From Dipteris shenzhenensis (taxonomy: Eukaryota; Polypodiophyta; Polypodiopsida; Gleicheniales), in NCBI GenBank assembly GCA_047967505.1, contig CM106539.1: a DNA stretch of 64,000 nt; one strand, given 5' to 3'. Every line of letters starts with the position of its first letter. Position 1 is the stretch's first letter. This document shows, piece after piece, positions 44,641 through 57,496 of this stretch. Position numbers and translations under genes: made by a program. The notes beneath the pieces are model-generated. The model was not told the origin of the DNA and did no database searches. It saw only the letters and a program-made list of their open reading frames with translations.

Positions 44641-47600
44641 CTCCGATGGGCAGAAAACTTTGTACACTCCTCAACCTAGGTCTTATTGACTTGCATACAA
44701 AGTGGTGCACCCATCTCATAAGTACTTGTTGGGATAACACACCTCCAAATGTATTTTATGACGATTGTGCATAACACTAGCAACAAAATGGTGTATCATG
44801 TGAGACCGACTATGCAAAGCATATCCAATGGACACAAGACTTTACATGTTCATCAACCTAGGCAGTATTGACTTGTGTGCAAAGTGGCATCCCCATCCGA
44901 TAAGTACTTGTTTGAAAAATACACCTACGATCGTGTTTTTTGACGATTAAGCATGACACTAAGGCAACAACGGTGTTTTATGCTTGATCGACAATGCAAA
45001 GCATATCCGATGGGCACAATACTTTGCACACACCTTCAACTAGGTAGAATCGACTTACATGCAAAGTGGCACGCCCATCCCATAAGTGCTTGATCGTATA
45101 ACATACCTAGCAGCGTGTTTTTTGACGGATGTGCATGACACTAGAGTAAAAATAGTATTTAATGCTCGATTGACCATGCAAAGGATATCCGATGGGCACA
45201 AAACTTTTTGTACGCCTCAACCTAGGTGATATTGAAATGTTCTCAATGAGGCACACCCATCCGATAAGTACTTGGTCAGATAACACACCTAATGGCGTGT
45301 TTTTTTGCGAATGTGCATATCATTAGGGAAAAAATGGTGTATAATGCGTGATCGACCATGCAAATCATATCCGATGGTGACAATACTTTGCACGCACCTC
45401 AACGTACTTAAAACGGACTTGTGTGCAAAGTGGAGCCCCCATCTGATAAGTACTTATTTGAATAACACACCTATGGCCGTGTTTTTATATGGTTGTGCAT
45501 GACACTAAGGCAAAAACAGTGTGTTATGCTTGATCGACCATGCAAAGCATATCCGATGGGCACCATACTTTGCACACACCTTCAACTAGGTGGAATTGAC
45601 TTACATGAAAAGTAGCATGCCCATCGCATAAGTGCTTGATCAGATAACACACCTAGCAGCGTGTTTTTTTACGGATGTGCATGGCACTAAGGCAAAAATG
45701 GAATTTAATGGTCGATCGACCATGCAAAGCATATCCGATGGGCACGATACTTTGCACACACCTTCAAATAGGTGGAATTGACTTACATGCAAAGTGGCAT
45801 TCCCATCGCATAAGCGCTTGATTGGATAACACACCTAGCAGCGTGTTTTTTTACGAATGTGCATGGCACTAAGGCAAAAATGGTATTTAATGCTCGATCG
45901 ACCATGCAAAGCATATCCAATGGGCATAATACTTTTCCTATACCTCAACCTAGGTGGTATTAAAATGTTGTCAAAGAGACACACCCATCCGATAAGTACT
46001 TGGTTAGATAACATACCCAAGGGCGTGTTTTTTTGCGGATGTGCATACCAGTAGGGAAAAAACGGTGTATAATGCGTGATCGACCATGCAAATCATATCC
46101 GATGGTGACAATACTTTGCACACACCTCAACCTAGTTGAAACAAACTTGCGTGCAAATTGAAGCCCCCATCCGATAAGTACTAGTTTGAATAACACATCT
46201 AGGACTGCGTTTTTTGACGAATGTGCATGACAGTAAGACAAAAACGGTGTTTTATGCTTGATCGACAATGCAAAGCATATCCGATGGGCACAATACTTTG
46301 TACAAACCTTCAACTAGGTAGAATTGACTTACATGCAAAGTGGCACGCCCATCCCATAAGTGCTTGATCGGATAACATACCTAGTAGCGTGTTTTTTGAC
46401 GGATGTGCATAACACTAGAGCAAAAATAGAATTTAATGCTCGATCGACCATGCAAAGGATATCCGATGGGCACAAAACTTTTCGTATGCCTCAACCTAGG
46501 TGGTATTGAAATGTTCTCAATGAGGCACACCCATTCGATAAGTACTTGGTCAGATAACACACCTAATGGCGTGTTTTTTTGCGAATGTGCATATCATTAG
46601 GGAAAAAATGGTGTATAATGCGTAATCGACCATGCAAATCATATCCGATGGTGACAATACTTTGCACGCACCTCAAAGTAGTTAAAACGGACTTGCGTGT
46701 AAAGTGGAGCCCCCATCTGATAAGTACTTATTTGAATAACACACCTATGGCTGTGTTTTTATATGGTTGTGCATGACACTAAGGCAGAAACGGTCTGTTA
46801 TGCTTGATCGACAATGGAAAGCATATCCGATGGGCACGATACTTTGCATACACCTTCAACTAGGTGGAATTGACTTACATGCAAAGTGGCATTCCCATCG
46901 CATAAGTGCTTGATCAGATAACACACCTAGCAGTGTGTTTTTTTACGGATGTGCATAACACTAAGGCAAAAATGGTATTTAATGCTCGATCGACCATGCA
47001 AAGCATATCCGATGGGCATAATACTTTTCCTATAGCTCAACCTAGGTGGTATTAAAATGTTGTCAAAGAGGCACACCCATCCAATAAGTATTTGGTCAGA
47101 TAACATACCTAAGGGCGTGTTTTTTTGCAGATGTGCATACCACTAGGGAAAAAATGGTGTATAATGCGTGATCGACCATGCAAATCATATTCGATGGTGA
47201 CAATACTTTGCACACACCTCAACCTAGTTGAAATGGACTTGCGTGCAGACTGGAGCCCCCATCCGATAAGTACTAGTTTGAATAACACACCTAGGACCGT
47301 GTTTTTTCATGGTTGTGCATGACACCAAGGCAAAAACGGTGTTTTATGGTTGATCGACAATGCAAAGCATATCCGATGGGCACAATACTTTGCACACACC
47401 TTTAAATAGGTGGAATTGACTTACATGAAAAGTGGCACGCCCGTCGCATAAGTGCTTGATCAGATAACACACCTAGCAACGTGTTTTTTTACGGATGTGC
47501 ATGGCACTAAGGAAAAAATGGTATTTAATGCTCGATCGACCATGCAAAGCATATCCGATGGGCACGATACTTTGCACACACCTTTCACTAGGTGGAATTG

Positions 47601-50600
47601 ACTTACATGCAAAGTGGCACGCCCATCCCATAAGTGCTTGATTGGATAACATACCTATCAGTGTGTTTTTTTACGGATGTGCATGACACTAGAGCAAAAG
47701 TAGTATTTAATGGTTGATCGACCATGCAAAGCATATCCGATGGGCACAATACTTTGCACACACCTTCAACTAGGTGGAATTGACTTACATGAAAAGTGGC
47801 TTACCCATCGCATAAGTGCTTGATCAGATAACACACGTAGAAGTGTGTTTTTTTACGGATGTGCATGGCACTAAGGCAAAAATGGTATTTAATGCTCGAT
47901 CGACCATGCAAAGCATATCCGATTGGCACGATACTTTGCACACACCTTCAACTAGGTGGAATTGACTTACATCCAAAGTGGCATTCCCATCGCATAAGTG
48001 CTTGATCGGATAACACACCTGGCAACGTGTTTTTTTACGGATGTGCATGGCACTAAGGCAAAAATGGTATTTATTGCTCGATCGACCATGCAAAGCATAT
48101 CCGATGGGCATAATACTTTTCGTATACCTCAACTTAGGTCATATTAAAATGTTGTCAAAGAGGCACACCCATCCGATAAGTACTTGGTCAGATAACATAC
48201 CTAAGGGCGTGTTTTTTTGCGAATGTGCATACCACTAGGGAAAAAACGGTGTATAATGCCTGATCGACCATGCAAATCATATCCGATGGTGAAAATACTT
48301 TGCACACACCTCATCCTAGTTGAAACAGACTTGCGTGCAAACTAGAGCCCCCATCCGATAAGTACTAGTTTGAATAACACACCTAGGACCGTGTTTTTTC
48401 ATGGTTGTGCATGACACCAATGCAAAAACGGTGTTTTATGCTTGATCGACAATGCAAAGCATATCCGATGGGCACAATACTTTGCACACACCTTCAACTA
48501 GGTGGAATCGACTTACATGTAAAGTGGCACGCCCATCCCATAAGTTCTTGATCGGATAACATACCTAGCACTGTGTTTTCTGACGGATGTGCATGACACT
48601 AGAGCAAAAATAGTATTTAATGCTCGATCGACCATGCAAAGGATATCCGATGGGCACAAAACTATTCGTACGCCTCAACCTGGGTGGTATTGAAATGTTC
48701 TCAATGAGTCACACCCATCCGATAAGTACTTGGTCAGATAACACACCTAATGGCGTGTTTTTTTGCGGATGTGCATATCATTAGGGAAAAAATGGTGTAT
48801 AATGCGTGATCGACCATGCAAATCATATCCGATGGTGACAATACTTTGCACGCAACTCAACGTAGTTAAAATGGACTTGCGTGCAAAGTGGAGCCCCCAT
48901 CTGATAAGTACTTATTTGAATAACACACCTATGGCCATGTTTTTATATGGTTGTGCATGACACTACGGCAAAAACGGTGTGTTATGCTTGATCGACAATG
49001 CAAATCATATCCGATGGGCACAATACTTTGCACACACCTTCAACTAGGTGGAATTGACTTACATGCAAAGTTGCACGCCCATCTCATAAGTGCTTGATCA
49101 AATAACACACCTAGCAGCGTGTTTTTTTACGGATGTGCATGGCACTAAGGCAAAAATGGTATTTAATGCTCGATCGACCATGCAAAGCATATCCGATGGG
49201 CACGATACTTTGCACAAACCTTTAACTAGGTGGAATTGACTTACATGCAAAGTGGCACGCCCATCCCATAAGTTCTTGATTGGATGACATACCTAGCAGC
49301 GTGTTTTTTGACGAATGTGCATGACACTAGAGCAAAAATATTATTTAATGCTCGATCGACCATGCAAAGCATATCCGATGGGCACAATACTTTGCACACA
49401 CCTTCAACTAGGTGGAATTGACTTACATGCAAAGTGGCACGCCCATCACATAAGTGCTTGATCAGATAACACACATAGCAGTGTGTTTTTTTACGGATGT
49501 GCATGGCACTAAGGCAAAAATGGTATTTAATGCTCGATCGACCATGCAAAGCATATCCGATGGGCACGATACTTTGCACACACTTTCAACTAGGTGGAAT
49601 TGACTTACATACAAAGTGGCATTCCCATCGCATAAGTGCTTGATCGGATAACACACCTAGCAGCGTGTTTTTTTACGGATGTGCATGGCACTAAGGCGAG
49701 ACTAAGGCAAAAATGGTATTTAATGCTCGATCGACCATGCAAAGCATATCCGATGGGCATAATACTTTTCCTATACCTCAACCTAGGTGGTATTAAAATT
49801 TTGTCAAAGAGGCACACGCATCCGATAAGTACTTGGTCAGATAACATACCTAAGGGCGTGTTTTTTTACGGATTTGCATACCACTAGGAAAAAAACGGTG
49901 TATAATGCGTGATCGACCATGCAAATCATATCCGATGGTGAAAATACTTTGCACACACCTCAACCTAGTGGAAATGGACTTGCGTGCAAACTGGAGCCCC
50001 CATCCGATAAGTACTAGTTAGAATAATACACCTAGGACCGTGTTTTTTCATGGTTGTGCATGACACCAAGGCAAAAACGGTGTTTTATGCTTGATCGACA
50101 ATGCAAAGCATATCCGATGGGCACAATACTTTGCACACACCTTCAACTAGGTGGAATCGACTCACATGCAAAGTGGCACGCCCATCCCATAAGTTCTTGA
50201 TCGGATAACATACCTAGCAGCGTGTTTTTGGACGGATGTGCATGACACTAGAGCAAAAATAGTATTTAATGCTCGATCGACCATGCAAAGCATATCCGCC
50301 GATGGGCACAAAACTTTTCGTACGACTCAACCTAGGTGGTATTAAAATGTTCGCAATGAGGCACACCCATTCGATAAGTAATTGGTCAGATAACACACCT
50401 AGCAGCGTGTTTTTTTATGGATGTGCATGGCACTAAGGCAAAAATGGTATTTAATGCTCGATCCACCATGCAAAGCATATCCGATGGGCACGATACTTTG
50501 CACACATCTTCAACTAGGTGGAATAAACTTATATGCAAAGCGGCACACCTATCCCATAAGTGCTTGATCGGATAACATACCTAGTAGCGTGTTTTTTGAC

Positions 50601-52590
50601 GGATGTGCATGACACTAGAGCAAAAATAGTATTTAATGCTCGATCGACAGTGCAAATGATATCCGATGGGCACAAAACTTTTCGTATGCCTTAACCTAGG
50701 TGATATTGAAATGTTCTCAATGAGGCACACCCATCCGATAAGTACTTGGTCAGATAACACACCTAATGGCGTGTTTTTTTGTAGATGTGCATATCATTAG
50801 GGAAAAAATGGTGTATAATGCGTGATCGACCATGCAAATCATATCCGATGGTGACAATACTTTACACGCACCTCAACATAGTTAAAACGGACTTGCGTGC
50901 AAAGTGGAGCCCCCATTTGATAAGTACTTATTTGAATAACACACCTATGGCCGTGTTTTTATATGGTTGTGCATGACACTAAGGCAAAAACGGTGTGTTA
51001 TGCTTGATCGACAATGCAAAGCATATCCGATGGGCACAATACTTTGCACATACCTTCAACTAGGTGGAATTGACTTACATGCAAAGTGGCACGACCATCG
51101 CACAAGTGCTTGATCAGATAACACACGTAGCAGTGTGTTTTTTTACGGGTGTGCATGCCACTAAGGCAAAAATGGTATTTAATGCTCGATCGACCATGCA
51201 AAGAATATCCGATGGGCACGATACTTTGCACACACCTTCAACTAGATGGAATTGACTTACATGCAAAGTGGCATTCCCATCGCATAAGTGCTTGATCGGA
51301 TAACACACCTAGCATCGTGTTTTTTTATGGATGTGCATGGCACTAAGGCAAAAATGGTATTTAATGCTCGATTGACCATGCAAAGCATATCCGATGGGCA
51401 TAATACTTTTCCTATACCTCAACCTAGGTGGTATTAAAATGTTGTCAAAGAGGCACACCCATCCGAAGTACTTGGTCAAATAACATTCCTAAGGGCGTGT
51501 TTTTTTGCGGATATGCATACCACTAAGGAAAAAACGGTGTATAATGTGTGATCGACCATGCAAATCATATCCGATGGTGACAATACTTTGCACACACCTC
51601 AACCTAGTGGAAACAGACTTGTGTGCAAATTGGAGCCCCCATCCGATAAGTGCTAGTTTGAATAACACACCTAGGACCGTGTTTTTTCATGGTTGTGCAT
51701 GACACCAAGGCAAAAACGGCGTTTTATGCTTGATCGACAATGCAAAGCATATCCGATGGGCACAATACTTTGCACACACCTTCAACTAGGTGGAATTGAC
51801 TTACATGCAAAGTGGCACGCCCATCCCATAAGTGCTTGATCAGATAACATACCTAGCAGCGTGTTTTTTGACGGATGTGCATGACACTAGAGCAAAAATA
51901 GTATTTAATGCTCGATCGACAATGCAAAGGATATCCGATGGGCACAAAACTTTTTGTATGCCTCAACCTAGGTGGTATTGAAATGTTCTCAATGAGGCAC
52001 ACCCATCCGATAAGTACTTCCAGTCAGATAACACACCTAATGGCATGTTTTTTTGCGAATGTGCATATCATTAGGGAAAAAATGGTGTATAATGCGTGAT
52101 CGACCATGCAAATCATATCCGATGGTGACAATACTTTGCACTCACCTCAACGTAGTTAAAACGGACTTGCGTGCAAAGTGGAGCCCCCATCTGATAAGTA
52201 CTTATTTGAATAACACACCTATGGCCGTGTTTTTATATGGTTGTGCATGACAGTAAGGCAGAAACAGTGTGCTATGCTTGATCGACAATGCAAAGCATAT
52301 TGGATGGGCACAATACTTTGCACACACCTTCAACCAGGTGGAATTGACTTACATGCAAAGTGGCATTCCCATCGCATAAGTACTTGATCGGATAACACAC
52401 CTAGCAACGTGTTTTTTTTACGGATGTGCATGACACGAGCAAAAATAGTATTTAATGCTCGATGGACCATGCAAAGCATATCCGATGGGCTCATGTTTTT
52501 TTACGGATGTGCATGAAACTAGAGCAAAAATAGTATTTAATGCTTGATTGACCATGCAAAGGATAACTTGGCATGTCCATTTGATGAGTA
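44640..52590. repeat. 182-bp satellite array, about 43 copies
   Basis: The landmark CGACCATGCAAAG/TC recurs at 45,353, 45,535, 45,717, 45,899 and 46,081, exactly 182 bp apart, and the period holds to about 52.5 kb. Monomers carry CGATCGACCATGCAAAGCAT, CCGATGGGCACAATACTTTG, GATAAGTRCTTG, GCGTGTTTTTT and GGATGTGCATG. Variants alternate in a higher-order pattern: one type (GCATATCATTAGGG) recurs at about 45,320, 46,594, 48,778, 50,797 and 52,068, that is about 7, 12, 11 and 7 monomers apart. The last copies are truncated near 52.45-52.59 kb. Recurrent 60-65-aa frames are repeat artefacts. Confidence 0.97.
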
Positions 52591-52700
52591 CTTGATCGGA
52601 TAACTTCTCCCACCAATAAATTAAGTACTAATTAAAAATTATAATAAATGAGTAGATTATTAAAAAGAGACTAATATTTATGTAATTGTTGCTATTGCAG

Positions 52701-55700
52701 CTTGCTTGCAAAGGACTCTCACAAAGGAGATGGCTATAGATTTTGTTCTAGGGATGGATGTGATTTTATGTAGCAAAAGAGAAGTAGTTGCATTTGCTAC
52801 AATCCATGATAGTGATCCCAATTCACTTTGCCACTTTCGAAGACTTGGCGAAGATAAGGTGGCAGTTACTGTATCAAAGATTCTTAGCGTACATGTTGAG
52901 CTAAAGTATAAATGTGGAGATATGGAAACACTTGGAGATGTTATGCCCTACAATACATCCAACAAATCATTTATAGCATGGGACAAAGATGAGACTTATG
53001 CAACAGACATTATCAAGAATACAAAGTGCACCACCTTGGATTTTACTATAGGGGACATTTTACAAATGAGATCATTTGCAAATAAGATTGTAGCAGAAGG
53101 TGAAGTATTGGGATTTGAACAAGTGGAGCAATGGTCATTTGCGCAGATGAGGATTCTAAAAGTCACTGATGATGGTATGGTTGATAACATAACATCCTTA
53201 TGTGATCCCTACTATGAGGTAGGCAAGAATATGAGATGGAGCATGCAATTTTTAAACATGAGAAAGAGGCACGTGGTTTTCAATGATAAAGACAACGTAT
53301 ACTACAATATCAAAGGACCTAAAAAGCGTGCCCATGTGCCAGGCTCTATCACTTCAAATGTGGATGATTTCAATATACTCAATTATAGAAGTGACATCTT
53401 ATCTGGAGTGGATGAGTTCATTGGTTCCAAGAAACAAAATGATTTTAGAAGCGAAGCCTTATCTGGGGTGGATGAATTCTTGCACAGTGAGAAGGGCAAA
53501 GGTTTCAATAGCGATGTCTTGTCAAGTGTGGATGAGTTCATGCATATTAACAAACCTGGTGTCAATCAAGGTTGTGGATTTGTGAAAGCCATGCAAGATG
53601 TCCCAATGAGTGATGTTCTCTCAGGAGTGGAAGAGTTTCAAGGTTCTCAATACTCTCGTAGAATATTGAATTCATTGAATAGTCCTAAGAGTATGTTAAA
53701 AACGAGGATGAGATCAACAGAGGATTATTCAGTATTTAACTTTGATTGTGATATGAACAAGGATGCAACGACCAATCATGGATGCTTGGTTACAAACAAA
53801 TGTGAGGAGAAGAAGTGCATAAATACAGATAACAACGTGCACGAGGAACGAAAACGGTCATACATATGCATGAAGAGAAAGAGAATCCAGGCAGATCCAC
53901 AAAAGCGACCAAAGAGGAAGAGAGTAATGAAGGAGGAGAACATGTTAAATGCATTGGGATATTTATGTTGCAAGTGAAGATGTATGCACTTCATTGATCT
54001 TGCAGACATCAGGGAATGTAGAGGACACGTGTGGCAAAGAAGGGGAAGCGAAAGAAATGAATACCTTCTCACAAGTCTCTCTTGCTTTCTTCAGAATGGC
54101 AATAAAAGGCTAAGTTCAAGACAAAAGGTAAAACCTCTCGTAAATGGAAAAAGGATTTGCAATAAGGCATATCGCAATATTACTGGATTATCCCATGGTA
54201 CATATTGGGATTTAGTCACCAAGGCAAAGGGCGGCAACAAATTTAGCATTCACGGTAATAGAGGAAGGTCCAAATCAAGAATCTCAATTGTCAGGGCAGC
54301 AACAATTTTGCAAGACTTCATACATGAAAATGCTTTGCCTCAACCCCATATATCTACCAAACTCCCTAACGGTGACGTGATCACTGAAATGCACCTTCCA
54401 ATGGGCTTGACAAAGCTCGAAGTATTTGACTCTATTGCAGAAAAGCAAAGGCAAAGAGGGGATGCCGTAGCTTCTTCTCATACTTTGTATACTCTTTGGA
54501 AGAAGAACTTTGGATATGTTAAATTCCCAAGGAGGCAAAAAATGTCAAAGTGCAATGTCTGTGATGATTTAAAGCGAGCGATTGAGAGTGCAACATGTCC
54601 AAATCAAAGGGAATTATACAAAAAAAACCGAAAATCTCATCATGACCTTATTCGACATTCCAGACAAAAATATGCATTTTGGAAGGAGCAAGCTATTTCG
54701 CATCCTGATGACTACATGTGCCTTATTGTAGATGGCATGGATCAGAATACAACAACATTGCCTCGTTTTGTTGCCACTCCACCTAAATTACAAGGAAAGC
54801 ACTTTCTAAAGACACATCTATGTGGAGTGTTAGTGCATGGAATTAAGGATTCCTTGCATCTACATGATAGCAATCAAGTTGTAATATCTATTATGAAGGC
54901 AATTCGCAATGTACATGTAGAAAAAGGTCGCCTGCCACCGACTTTGAGAATACAAGCTGATAATTGCTGGCGAGAAAATAAGAATGTACTCATGTTTGCA
55001 TTCTGCTCCATGCTAGAGTTGCTCATCGAATCTTCAATGAGGTCGAATGTGGATTTTTGTATGTTGGGCATACACATGAGCATATCGATCAGGTTTTTAG
55101 CATAGTCTCAAGGGAGCTTAAATGCAAGGATGTGGAGACAATAGATGACTTGGTAAGAAGATGTGGCAGGCAAGTTGGTGGTCGTAAGGAAAGTACAGTA
55201 TGTGAGAGGCTCGAAAGAATGTATGATTGGAAGAGCTTCATTCTACCTTTCATACAAACGGGTGGTGATGCATTGACAGGTCATACCAATCCACACTACT
55301 TTCGTTTTTTTTTTTAAAGATGAAAAACCCATAATGCAATGGCAACAGTATTCTCATGATACAAAATGGAAACCTGAAGAACCTTACAGTCTCTTAACTT
55401 CAATTCCCAGCAAGGAAAGGTATCCAACATGGGCTCCTATACAAGAATTTAATGAGAGGTCTAATTGTGAAATAGATGGATTAAAAGCATTTATTACATA
55501 CAAAGAGGAAATGCTCCGGAGATATCCTGATTCGAAGCCTACTTGGAGAGAACACACTACCACTATAATTAACAAGACACGAAATTTCATAAAGGACCTT
55601 GAGAGAATGCGAGGCTCAAAGGATGTCAAGGAAGAATGCTATATGTTTTGGCCAAATGTTCATAACGATTTGCGCCCACAGCTCCAGTCTTTGAAAATGA

Positions 55701-56184
55701 ATTTGTATCATTACTTCCACGTCCATATTGTGGACCGAAGAAGAGAGAGTTTATGCCACAAGTAGATATAGAGGTCGATTGTTTTGTTGTGGTTCGGCCA
55801 TCGGATGATGAATATGAGAATGTGAAGTTTTGGGTTGCAAAAGTAGTTGATGTGCAAAGAGATGACCAAGGGAGAGCTACAACATTTACAGCGGTATGGT
55901 ATGAGCCAAAGGGCAGGAAGGAGAATATGGATAACAACACATTATATACTAATTGTATAATGAAGGAGTGGGTCCCAAATGATGAAGCTGTCTCTCAAGT
56001 TTCGACGGAGACAATCATAGTGTCTTGGCATTCAAGGGCAAAGAAATCAAAGAAGCACATGGGATATGAGGTAGAAGGAAAAATAAAGATACCACAGCAA
56101 ACTATTTTGCATATACACGAATTTTTAAGGATGCTCGCCATGGAGGAAGTAGAAGGAGACAGCGCAAATGAAGAATGTCCATGA
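52701..56184 (+). pseudogene. DUF7869-type transposase-like gene with DUF8039-like N-terminus
   Basis: A splice acceptor (TTGCTATTGCAG) precedes 52,701, so an upstream exon is missing. The first frame has a DUF8039-like region (REVVAFATIHDSDPN, GDMETLGDVMPYN), four LSGVDEF-type repeats (53.39-53.64 kb) and a basic stretch; TGA at 53,975 (CK*RCMHF) interrupts it. The same frame continues into the core: KCNVCDD, VDGMDQNTTTLPRF (54,731), RIQADNCWRENKN (54,955), then after a one-base shift near 55,015 VGHTHEHIDQVFS (55,066). These D, D/N and H/D motifs typify the RNase H-fold DUF7869. A T-run shift (55,305-55,316) and another near 55,697 lead to a C-terminal RPYCGPKKREFMPQVD and a chromatin-reader-like FWVAKVVDV...TAVWYEP domain. 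Dead copy. Confidence 0.8.
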
Positions 56185-56300
56185 TTAAAGCTTTGTATTG
56201 AAGTCCATTGAAGGATTTTATTTGGGTACTAGGCAAGGAGCCAATCCAAGACAATTATAATCAGAGTCATCACCTCCTATGTCAAATGAGAGTCATAATA

Positions 56301-56700
56301 TGCACTGGATGTCACCCAAGGGTCAAGGCTTGCCAAGACAATAGGGAGTTAATGCAGATGGCACCTGGCAAGGGACTATCACATTGAGCAATAAGACAAT
56401 GGGGAGTCAATGCACCCAAGGGGCAAGGCTTGGCAAGATAACTTGTGGGAGTTAATGCAGATGGCACCTGTATTTTGCACTGGATGTCACCCAAGGGTCA
56501 AGGCTTGGCAAGACAATAGGGAGTTAATGCAGATGGCACCTGGCAAGGGACTATCGCATTGAGCACTAAGACAATGGGGAGTCAATGCACCCAAGGGGCA
56601 AGGCTTGGCAAGACAAGCCTAGGTCAAATTATGCAGATGGCAACTGGCAAGGGACTGTCGTGACATTGAGCAATAAGACAATGGGGTGTCAAATTATGCA
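56301..56700. repeat. 175-bp tandem repeat, about 2.3 copies
   Basis: TGCACTGGATGTCACCCAAG recurs at 56,301 and 56,476. Each unit itself contains two related halves (CAAGGGTCAAGGCTTGGCAAGA, GGAGTTAATGCAGATGGCACC). Lies just after the transposase-like gene. Confidence 0.85.
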
Positions 56701-57002
56701 AATGGCATGAATTGAGGCTCTTTAAGAGCAACAATTTAAATTGTAAACATATGTTCAATCTATATCATTTTGGATATAAAGACTCTAGCTAAGAGCAATG
56801 TCTCTCAATGTAATCATATACATAAAGCTATAATTGCTATTATACCTCTTTGGATCAATACAAAACTTGGGTCTTATGGCATCATGTCTTCTTTCTATTT
56901 ATTAAAAGTTTTGTTAAATTTTGTGCATATTGCCGAGTGACAATGTTATTTTCATGAAATATTTAAGTCTCCTTTCATGGATTTATAAATTTATCACGTC
57001 AA

Positions 57003-57362
57003 CGAAAAACGTCAAGGAAAAATATTAAAAATAATTAAATTAACAAATAACTTAGATATAGCTAGAATTTCTAATATAGGATTATTTCAAATTCTTGCAT
57101 GTTGGTGCAAAAGTATAGATTGAAAAAAAAATATTTTTATGTGAATATGATAGAGCCACAAAGTGAACTTTTGATTTGGGAAGGAAAAACGTCAAGGAAA
57201 AATATTAAAAATAATTAAATTAACAAATAACTTAGATATAGCTAGAATTTCTAATATAGGATTATTTCAAATTCTTGCATGTTGGTGCAAAAGTATAGAT
57301 TGAAAAAACAATATTTTTATGTGAATATGACAGTGCCACAAAGCGAACTTTTGATTTGGGAA
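57003..57362. repeat. Exact-period 180-bp tandem duplication
   Basis: 57,003-57,182 is repeated at 57,183-57,362 with only a few differences (for example TAGAGCC versus CAGTGCC). AT-rich, subterminal to the right inverted repeat; shorter derivatives (AAGTAAANTTTTGATTT) continue to 57,430. Confidence 0.95.
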
Positions 57363-57468
57363 GAAACTTTTTAGAAAGTAAAATTTTGATTTAGAAAGGA
57401 TATTTTCATAAAGTAAAGTTTTCATTTGGGAAGGATTTTTGGGCTTCGTCCAAAAACAACACAAAAAG

Positions 57469-57492
57469 TCCAAAATTAATGAAATAGGTGTT
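57469..57492. repeat. Right terminal inverted repeat of the candidate transposon
   Basis: 24 bp ending ATTAATGAAATAGGTGTT, reverse complement of 28,911-28,934, followed by AGTT. Confidence 0.75.
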
Positions 57493-57496
57493 AGTT

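Larger units (their letters stand above)
28911..57492. mobile_element. Candidate giant DNA transposon (28.6 kb)
   Basis: Bounded by a perfect 24-bp inverted repeat starting AACACCTATTTCATTAAT (28,911-28,934 and 57,469-57,492). AGTT lies directly outside each end (28,907-28,910; 57,493-57,496), fitting a 4-bp target duplication. Inside are leftward Ulp1-like, methyltransferase-like and ParB-like coding regions and a rightward DUF7869 transposase-like gene. Large repeat arrays lie between them. That these form one element is inference: the inverted repeat could instead belong to two neighbouring related elements. A shared CAAGAACCAT lies outside both ends (28,876 and 57,510), which either extends the repeat or is coincidence. 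Confidence 0.5.

Noticed and set aside
45305-52250. Recurrent 65-aa frames (MRMCISLGKKWCIMRDRPCK type) in the satellite
   Set aside because: They recur because the 182-bp unit recurs; 182 is not a multiple of three and the frames shift and break between copies.
44640-52590. CRISPR-like array
   Set aside because: The whole 182-bp unit is repeated with no unique spacers; this is a satellite.
910-53977. A non-standard genetic code with TAA/TAG read as Gln
   Set aside because: Sister copies have CAG, CAA or CGA at the same sites, TGA is also involved, and other frames end normally, so these are mutations.
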